Made by a program: the position numbers and the translations under genes. Shown piece after piece: positions 56,130-64,000 of a stretch of 64,000 bases of DNA. A model generated the notes under the pieces. That model saw nothing but the letters and a program-made list of their open reading frames with translations. It was not told the DNA's origin and ran no database searches. The number at the start of each line of letters is the position of its first letter. Position 1 is the stretch's first letter. This DNA comes from Hordeum vulgare subsp. vulgare (lineage: Eukaryota > Streptophyta > Magnoliopsida > Poales > Poaceae), in contig NC_058524.1 in the NCBI RefSeq assembly GCF_904849725.1, forward strand, positions 29,761,001-29,825,000, written 5' to 3'.

Positions 56130-58555
56130 ATGGTGGGTTCTTCTTCGTCGGCGGCATTGCCCACTGGGAGAGGTGATTGTCGGGTAGGGAAGAAGGGGAA
56201 GGGTACATGGAGAGGTGGTGGCCGCGGAAGATCCAGAAGGACTGTTGAGCCGTCCTTGCCACCACCACCAGCTCATTCACCCGAGCATAGGCCTAGTATG
56301 GTCGACCCGTTTGCGGAGGAGGCTACGGGGACTCCGTTCCAGGAGCCTGTTGTTGACGGGCATTCGTCCCATGAGACTCCGGTCCAGGAGCAGCCTCAGG
56401 TCGAGGTGCATTCGGCCCAGGAGCAGCCGGAGGAGACTACGGTTCCGGAGGCTTCACCCGACATGGAGAGGCCTGGATGGGAGACCTGGCCGGATCGTAC
56501 CGAGTTGCCGGATTGGACCGAGGGTCCGGGTGGCTCAGGGGGTGGGGATGGCGGGGATGAGCTTACAGATAGTGAGGGCGATGTGCAGGTGGACGGGGCC
56601 ACCGTGTACAAGCGTGGTAGTACACCTCTCCCGGTCGCGCCGGCTACCCGCGAGCAGAGGCCAGTGATTAAACCTGAAGGAGATAGGTAAGTACATTTCC
56701 TCTTTTGTTAGCTTTTGCCTTCAAGTTTGTTCAAATATCTAATACGTTGACCTTATCATACTTCAGGGGATGGGTACACCCTCTTGGAGTCCACAGGCCG
56801 AACTCCGTCCTTGGTGTGCTTTGCCGGACAAATTTCTCGGGGTTTGTCATGTTGCCTGGTGAGGGTCAGGTTCCTACACTAGGATTTTCCTCGGAGCACT
56901 ACCAGGCTGCGCAGGCCCCGCTGGAGGAGATTATAGATGGTGTCTTGTGCCACACGAAGGCCGAGATGGTGATCAAGATCTTTTGGGTAAATTATCCTTT
57001 TACAGAATCTAAAATTAACAATATAGCTAATTATTGTACTAATCGGTGTTTTCACGTTTGATTGCAGACCTTCTATAGGTGTGAGGATGGATATGAGGAG
57101 GAGGCGGCCAGGGTTCTCGAGGCTGAGTGTAGGCGGTTACTACAGAACTTGCGCCACGAGGCTCGGCCGCAGGCTATTCGAGATTACTACGCCACGCGTG
57201 GTATTAAGAAGCAGAAGAAGGATTGCCGCGGAAAGTTTCTGAAGAAGGAGCAATACATGAAGGTAATTACCTATTCTTAAGTCCTTCTACGTAGTTTTCT
57301 TGATTTCATTCATAGGCGTAGCGCTGAAAATTCTTTCTAATAACTTATAGGTGCCCCTGAGATGGTGTGCGGATAACATGGATTGTTGGGAGGCATTGGT
57401 TGATGAGTGGTGCACAGGCAGTTGGCGAGCCGTCCATGAGAATGCGAAGGATGGGCGTAGCCAAATGGTTGGTGTGCCACATCATCAAGGCAGCGCCAAC
57501 TTACTTCAGTTTGGACGAAACTGGGTATGTGATTTGCTTCATGATTCATGCAATTCATTCTTGATGCTAATATTTTGTTCCTCTCTTTTAGGCGCATCAC
57601 AATAAGATGGAGATGCCACACTTGTACGACCTTTATGGCATGGCCCATACCGCCTCGTACAAGAAGGCGAAGGCATTCTCTGAGTCTGACCTGGATGATC
57701 CCAATAACTTCACCAACATATCATCCCACCAGAAGCTCGTGGCATACAGGGACGCGGGGAAGGCTACGAAAGGGGATGACTTTAACCCTAGCCAGGAACC
57801 TTTGGATCCAGAGCTGGTAATGATATGTGGTGGCGGGAGGCCCCATGGCTCGATAGCCATTGGAGATGGGATAATACGTTGTTCACTCACTCTTCCGGAG
57901 ATCAAGGCGCGCCAGTCGAGCAGCTGTCCTCAGATAACGCGTCGTCCACGGCCAGTCGAACTTGCCATCGAGGTTAGTTGTACGGACTAAGAACACTTTC
58001 ATCCATTTCATTATGTGTGTCACCATAGATCATTACTGTGGTAACGAGGAATGGTGTTTTAGGCTGCTCTTCAGAAAGAGAGAGAGAGCGGCAAACCAGG
58101 GTGCTCTTGAGAAAGAGAGATTGGCAAGCCAGGCTGCTCTTCAGGCTGCTCTTGATGAGAGGGACCAGACCACCGCACGATTGATTGAGGAGGAGAGGGA
58201 CCGGAATGAGACGGGTCAACGGGCCCTTTACGAGCTTTTTGTGGTATGTTTTTTTTCACATTAGCCAAATCATGTGTGTAATGTCTGTTTCATTACTAAC
58301 TAATACGACCCACTCTTCAGGGTCTGTGCGAGAAGAGCGGTCAAGCCCCTCCGCCGATGCCCGTCTTCTCTTCGATTGGCACGGTGAGTTTCATTATAAA
58401 CAAGTATTAATAATTGAGTGTCATCATGCTAACTGAGACATTGCAAAATATCATTTCTGCAGAATAACTCCCGAGCGGCATCGCACGACCCTTCTCCGGG
58501 GCAACCGTCTCCAAACGAAGCCGCCGCGAGCAACCGTGGTGTTTCTCCTCCTTGA
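56130..58555 (+). pseudogene. CACTA ORF2, Ptta/En/Spm-type (Transposase_24), eight exons
   Basis: The second gene of the element, probably the DNA-binding partner that recognises subterminal repeats. Exons: 56130-56686, 56767-56986, 57068-57262, 57351-57524, 57592-57972, 58063-58243, 58321-58383, 58463-58555, all with GT..AG introns in usable phase. Exon 1 gives a Gly/Arg-rich start and a Pro/Glu-rich region. Exons 2-5 hold the family core (GWVHPLGVHRPNSVLG, FYRCEDGYEEEAARVLE, RWCADNMDCWEALVDEWC, GSANLLQFGRNW). Exon 6 is a Gln/Glu/Arg coiled coil, LASQAALQAALDERDQ. The only lesion I see is in exon 6: the GAGAGAGAGA run (58078-58087) leaves the frame two bases out. It is much better preserved than the neighbouring transposase. 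Confidence 0.8.
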
Positions 58556-58589
58556 TGACCACTACGACAAGTTTCTCTTCTCCTCTTTC

Positions 58590-61500
58590 ATATTATCCTT
58601 GCTTTAATTTCCCCAAAAAGACATAATTAGCCCATTTAGCTCCAAAATGCCATAATAACCTCAAAATGGCATAAGAACCTTGGTTAGCTCATGAATATTA
58701 TATACTTAGCTTGTTTTCCTCTAAAATAAGATAATTAGCCCATTTAGCTCCAAAAAGACATAATTAGGTAATTTAGCTCCAAGAAGAGGAGAAGAGGAGA
58801 AGAGGAGAAGACATAGGAAAAATGAAAAGAAAGAAGAAGAAGAAGAAGAAGAGAAGAAGGAGAAGGAGTAGAAGGCCAAGGACCTACTAGTCCTTCTCCT
58901 CCTCCTCCTTCTCCTCCTTCTCCTCCTTCATCTTCATTTCTTCTTCTTCTCCTCCTCCTCCTCTTTCTTCACCTCTTTCATATTATCCTTGCTTTAATTT
59001 CCCCCAAAAGACATAATTATCCCATTTAGCTCCAAAATGCCATAATAACCTCAAAATGGCATAAGAACCTTGGTTAGCTCATGAATATTATATACTTAGC
59101 TTGTTTTCCTCTAAAATGAGATAATTAGCCCATTTAGCTCCAAAAAGACATAATTAGGCAATTTAGCTCCAAGAAGAGGAGAATAAATAGGAAAAATGAA
59201 AACAAAGAAGAAGAAGAAGAAGAAGAGAAGAATGAGAAGGAGGAGAAGGAGGAGGAGGAGGAGGAGAAGGAGGAGAAGGCCAAGGACCTTCTAGTCCTTC
59301 TCCTCCTTCTTCTTGATTTCTTCTTCTTCTCCTCCTCCTCCTCTTTCTTCTCCTCTTTCATATTATCCTTGCTTTAATTTCCCCAACAATGACATAATTA
59401 GCCCATTTAGCTCCAAAATGCCATAATACGCTCAAAATGGCATAGGAACCTTGGTTAGCTCATGAATATTATATACTTAGCTTGTTTTCCTCTAAAATGG
59501 GATAATTAGCCCATTTAGCTCAAAAAAGACATAGTTAGGTAATGTAGCTCCAACAAGAGGAGAAGAAGAGAAGAAATAGGAAAAATGAAAAGAAAGGAGA
59601 AGAAGAAGAAGAAGAAGAAGAAGAAGAGAAGAAGGAGAAGGAGGAGGAGGAGGAGTAGAAGGCCAAGGACCTTCAAGTCCTTCTCCTCCTCCTCCTTCTC
59701 CTCCTTCTCCTCCTTCTTAATTTCTTCTTCTTCTCCTCGTCCTCCTCTTTCTTCTCCTATTTCATATTATCCTTGCTTTAATTTCCCCAACAATGACATA
59801 ATTAACCCATTTTGCTCCAAAATACCATAATAAGCTCAAGATGGCATAAGAACCATGATTAGCTCATGAATATTATATACTTAGCTTGTTTTCCTCTAAA
59901 ATGGGATAATTACCCCATTTAGCTCCAAAAAGACATAATTAGGTAATTTAGCTCCAACAAGAGGAGAAGAGGAGAAGAAATAGGAAAAATGAAAAGAAAG
60001 AAGAAGAAGAAGAAGAAGAAGAAGAAGAAGAAGAGAAGGAGAAGGAGGAGGAGGAGGAGGAGAAGGAGAAGGCCAAGGACCTTCTAGTCCTTCTCCTCCT
60101 CCTCCTTCTCCTCCTTCTCCTCCTTCTTCTTGATTTCTTCTTCTTCTCATCCTCCTCCTCTTTCTTCTCCTCTTTCATATTATCCTTGCGTTAATTTCCC
60201 CAACAATGACACAATTAGCCCATTTAGCTCCAAAATACCATAATAAGCTCAAAATGGCATAAGAACCTTGGTTAGCTCATGAATATTATATACTTAGCTT
60301 GTTTTCCTCTAAAATGGGATAATTAGCCCATTTAGCTCCACAAAGACATAATTAGGTAATTTAGCTGCAACAAGAGGAGAAGAGGAGAAGAAATAGGAAA
60401 AATGAAAAGAAATAAGAAGAAGAAGAAGAAGAAGAAGAAGAGAAGGAGAAGGAGGAGGAGGAGAAGGAGAAGGCCAAGGACCTTCTAGTCCTTCTCCTCC
60501 TCCTCCTTCTCCTCCTTCTTCTTGATTTCTTATTCTTCTCCTCCTCCTCCTCTTTCTTCTCCTCTTTCATATTATCCTTGCTTTAATTTCCCCAACAATG
60601 ACATAATTAGCCCATTTAGCTCCAAAATACCATAATAAGCTCAAAATGGCATAAGAACCTTGGTTAGCTCATGAATATTATATACTTAGCTTGTTTTCCT
60701 CTAAAATTGGATAATTAGCCCATTTAGCTCCACAAAGACATAATTAGGTAATTTAGCTGCAACAAGAGGAGAAGAGGAGAAGAAATAGGAAAAATGAAAA
60801 GAAATAAGAAGAAGAAGAAGAAGAGAAGGAGAAGGAGGAGGAGGAGAAGGAGAAGGCCAAGGACCTTCTAGTCCTTCTCCTCCTCCTCCTTCTCCTCCTT
60901 CTCCTCCTTCTTCTTGATTTCTTCTTCTTCTCCTCCTCCTCCTTTCTTCTCCTCTTTCATATTATCCTTGCTTTAATTTTCTCAACAATGACATAATTAG
61001 CCCATTTAGCTCCAAAATACCATAATAAGCTCAAAATGGCATAAGAACCTTGGGTAGCTCATGAATATTATATACTTAGCTTGTTTTCCTCTAAAATGGT
61101 ATAATTAGCCCATTTAGCTCCAAAAAGACATAATTAGGTAATTTAGCTCCAACAAGAGGAGAAGAGGAGAAGAAATAGGAAAAATGAAAAGAAAGAAGAA
61201 CAAGAAGAAGAAGAAGAAGAGAAGAAGGAGAAGGAGGAGGAGGGGGAGGAGAAGGAGAAGGCCAAGGACCTTCTCCTCCTCCTCCTCCTCCTCCTTCTCC
61301 TCCTTCTTCTTGATTTCTTCTTCTTCTCCTCCTCGTCCTCTTTCTTCTCCTCTTTTATATTATCCTTGCTTTAATTTCCCCAACAATGACATAATTTTCC
61401 CATTTTGCTCCAAAATACCATAATAAGCTCAAAATGGCATAAGAACCTTGGTTAGCTCATGAATATTATATACTTAGCTTGTTTTCCTCTAAAATGGGAT

Positions 61501-62810
61501 AATTAGCCCATTTAGCTCCAAAAAGAGATAATTAGGTAATTTAGCTCCAACAAGAGGAGAAGAGGAGAAGAAATAGGAAAAATGAAAAGAAAGAAGAACA
61601 AGAAGAAGAAGAAGAAGAAGAGAAGAAGGAGAAGGAGGAGGAGGAGGAGGAGAAGGAGAAGGCCAAGGACCTTCTCCTCCTCCTCCTCCTTCTCCCCCTT
61701 CTTCTTGATTTCTTCTTCTTCTCCTCCTCGTCCTCTTTCTTCTCCTCTTTTATATTATCCTTGCTTTAATTTCCCCAACAATGACATAATTTTTCCATTT
61801 TGCTCCAAAATACCATAATAAGCTCAAAATGGCATAAGAACCTTGGTTAGCTCATGAATATTATATACTTAGCTTGTTTTCCTCTAAAATGGGATAATTT
61901 GCCCATTTAGCTCCAAAAAGACATAATTAGGTAATTTAGCTCCAACAAGAGGAGAAGAGGAGAATAAATAGGAAAAATGAAAAGAAAGGAGAAGAAGAAG
62001 AAGAAGAAGAAGAGAAGAAGGAGAAGGAGGAGGAGGAGGAGTAGAAGGCCAAGGACCTTCTAGGCCTTCTCCTCCTCCTCCTTCTGCTCCTTCTCCTCCT
62101 TCTTAATTTCTTCATCTTCTCATCCTCCTCCTCTTTCTTCTCCTATTTCATATTATCCTTGCTTTAATTTCCCCAACAATGACATAATTAGCCCATTTAG
62201 CTCCAAAATACCATAATAAGCTCAAGATGGCGTAAGAACCTTGGTTAGCTCATGAATATTATGTACTTAGCTTGTTTTCCTCTAAAATGGGATAATTAGG
62301 CCATTTAGCTCCAAAAAGACATAATTAGCTAATTTAGCTCCAAAAAGAGGAGAAGAGGAGAAGAAATAGGAAAAATGAAAAGAAAGAACAAGAAGAAGAA
62401 GAACAAGAAGAAGAAGAAGAAGAAGAAGAAGAGAAGAAGGAGAAGGAGGAGCAGGAGGAGGAGAAGGAGAAGGCCAAGGACCTTCTAGTCCTTCTCCTCC
62501 TCCTCCTTCTCCTCCTTCTCCTCCTTCTTCTTGATTTCTTCTTCTTCTCATCCTCCTCCTCTTTCTTCTCCTCTTTCATATTATCCTTGCTTTAATTTCC
62601 CCAACAATGACATAATTAGCCCATTTAGCTCCAAAATACCATAATAAGCTCAAAATGGAATAAGAACCTTGGTTAGCTCATGATTATATACTTAGCTTGT
62701 TTTCCTCTAAAATGGGATAATTAGCCCATTTAGCTCCACAAAGACATAATTAGGTCATTTAGCTGCAACAAGAGGAGAAGAGGAGAAGAAATAGGAAAAA
62801 TGAAAAGAAA

Positions 62811-62841
<31 letters not shown>

Positions 62842-64000
62842 AAGAAGAAGAGAAGGAGAAGGAGGAGGAGGAGAAGGAGAAGGCCCAGGACCTTCTAGTC
62901 CTTCTCCTCCTCCTCCTTCTCCTCCTTCTCCTCCTTCTTGATTTCTTTTTCTTCTCCCTCTCCTCCTCTTTCTTCTCCTCTTTGATATTATCCTTGCTTT
63001 AATTTCCCCAGCAATGACATAATTAGCCCATTTAGCTCCAAAATACCATAATAAGCTCAAAATGGCATAAGAACCTTGGTTAGCTCATGAATATTATATA
63101 CTTAGCTTGTTTTCCTCTAAAATGGGATAATTAGCCCATTTAGCTCCAAAAAGAAATAATTAGGTAATTTAGCTCCAACAAGAGGAGAAGAGGAGAAGAA
63201 ATAGGAGAAATGAAAAGAAAGAAGAACAAGAAGAAGAAGAAGAAGAAGAAGAGAAGAAGGAGAAGGAGGAGGAGGAGGAGGAGAAGGAGAAGGCCAAGGA
63301 CCTTCTAGTCCTTCTCCTCCTCCTCATTCTCCTCCTTCTCCTCCTTCTTCTTGATTTCTTCTTCTTCTCCTCCTCGTCCTCTTTCTTCTCTTCTTTTATA
63401 TTATCCTTGCTTTAATTTCCCCAACAATGACATAATTATCCCATTTAGCTCCAAAATACCATAATAAGCTCAAAATGGCATAAGAACCCTTGTTAGCTCA
63501 TGAATATTATATACTTAGCTTGTTTTCCTCTAAAATGGGATAATTTGCCCATTTAGCTCCAAAAAGAGATAATTAGGTAATTTAGCTCCAACAAGAGGAG
63601 AAGAGGAGGAGAAATAGGAAAAATGAAAAGAAAGAAGAAGAAGAAGAAGAAGAAGAGAAGAAGGAGAAGGAGGAGGAGGAGGAGAAGGAGAAGGCCAAGG
63701 ACCTTCTAGTTCTTCTCCTCCTCCTCCTTCTCCTCCTTCTCCTCCTTCTTCTTGATTTCTTCTTCTTCTCCTCCTCCTCCTCTTTCTTCTCCTCTTTCAT
63801 ATTATCCTTGCTTTAATTTCCCCAACAATGACATAATTATCCCATTTAGCTCCAAAATAGCATAATAAGCTTAAAATGGCATAAGAACCTTGGTTAGCTC
63901 ATGAATATTATATACTTAGCTTGTTTTCCTCTAAAATGGGATAATTAACCCATTTAGCTCCAAAAAGACATAATTAGGTAATTTAGCTCCAACAAGAGGA
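58590..64000 (+). repeat. Tandem array of about 401-bp units, at least 14 copies, in E2
   Basis: The anchor ATGAATATTATATACTTAGC recurs at 58691, 59081, 59462, 59866, 60279, 60671, 61061, 61459, 61854, 62252, 62680 (slightly altered), 63087, 63500 and 63901. That is 13 intervals of 381-428 bp, mean about 401. Each unit has an AT-rich core (ATAATTAGCCCATTTAGCTCC, TTGTTTTCCTCTAAAATGG) and a purine tract (GAAGAAG...GGAGGAG). GGCCAAGGACCTTCTAGTCC then leads to a mirrored pyrimidine tract. Length varies mostly in the trinucleotide runs. The array continues past the window end. Open frames in it are artefacts. Confidence 0.95.

Larger units (their letters stand above)
49958..64000 (+). mobile_element. 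CACTA transposon E2, at least 14 kb, 3' end off-window
   Basis: Starts CACTACTCGAAAACAG at 49958, after ACA (49955-49957) as probable target triplet. Order: TTTGCCGTCTGC subterminal repeats, GC-rich leader, purine tract, one copy of the 401-bp repeat core, TATA palindrome, hairpin, transposase (52343-55985), ORF2 (56130-58555), then a tandem repeat array running off the window. It is the same family as E1. It is inserted in Gypsy2. Confidence 0.92.

Noticed and set aside
58590..64000. Possible CRISPR-like or coding array
   Set aside because: Units are ~401 bp, AT- and triplet-rich and lie in a plant transposon; no short repeat-spacer pattern, and the frames give only Lys/Arg/Glu/Ser runs.
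1..64000. tRNA or rRNA genes
   Set aside because: Apart from the tRNA-like SINE head and the retroelement primer sites I saw no tRNA cloverleaf or rRNA sequence by eye; a tRNAscan or covariance search was not possible.

Overview
The window is plant nuclear DNA from a grass, most likely a Triticeae species (wheat, Aegilops, rye or barley). The evidence is a copia element with BARE1/WIS-2/Angela-type LTRs (ends TGTTGGAAATATG...CCCAACA), an Au-type SINE, CACTA transposons with TTTAGTCCCGG or TTTGCCGTCTGC subterminal repeats, and the nested transposon layout usual in these genomes. There is no prokaryotic, organellar or viral content. I see one intact host gene, a two-exon SINA-like RING E3 ubiquitin ligase on the minus strand (19467..18492). 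Almost everything else is transposon sequence, and every transposon-encoded protein is broken by stops, frameshifts or insertions.

Layout. 1-5039: 5' part of a minus-strand CACTA element (E1), inserted into a second CACTA (E3) whose ORF2/Ulp1-protease remnant and 3' end occupy 5040-7634. 7635-20215: a transposon-poorer island with an Au SINE (8023-8313), a Helitron (10476-12357), two foldback MITEs, large degenerate tandem repeats (about 14.1-17.75 kb) and the SINA-like gene. 20216-41905: one PIF/Harbinger-type element whose ORF1 is split by a MITE (20871-21335) and by an 18.7-kb gypsy element (Gypsy1, 21356-40057). Gypsy1 in turn carries a full-length copia element (24552-33298, TSD ATTAC) and a solo copia LTR (35002-36832). 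41906-45768: intergenic DNA with a hAT element (42354-43187) and MITE pieces. 45769-49957: a second copy of the same gypsy family (Gypsy2), entered at 49958 by a third CACTA (E2, plus strand, related to E1), which runs past the window end. E2 carries a transposase pseudogene, a multi-exon ORF2, and a 5.4-kb array of about 401-bp tandem repeats.

How the parts relate. E1 and E2 are two copies of one CACTA type. Comparing them identifies conserved non-coding modules upstream of the transposase: a palindrome with a TATAAATA box on each strand, then a 216-bp inverted repeat, then about 137 bp to the start codon. Gypsy1 and Gypsy2 encode only gag and an aspartic protease, with no reverse transcriptase or integrase, so they must have been mobilised by proteins supplied in trans. 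Gypsy1 also preserves the empty site for the E2 insertion, and Gypsy2 gives the uninterrupted gag sequence across the copia insertion point.
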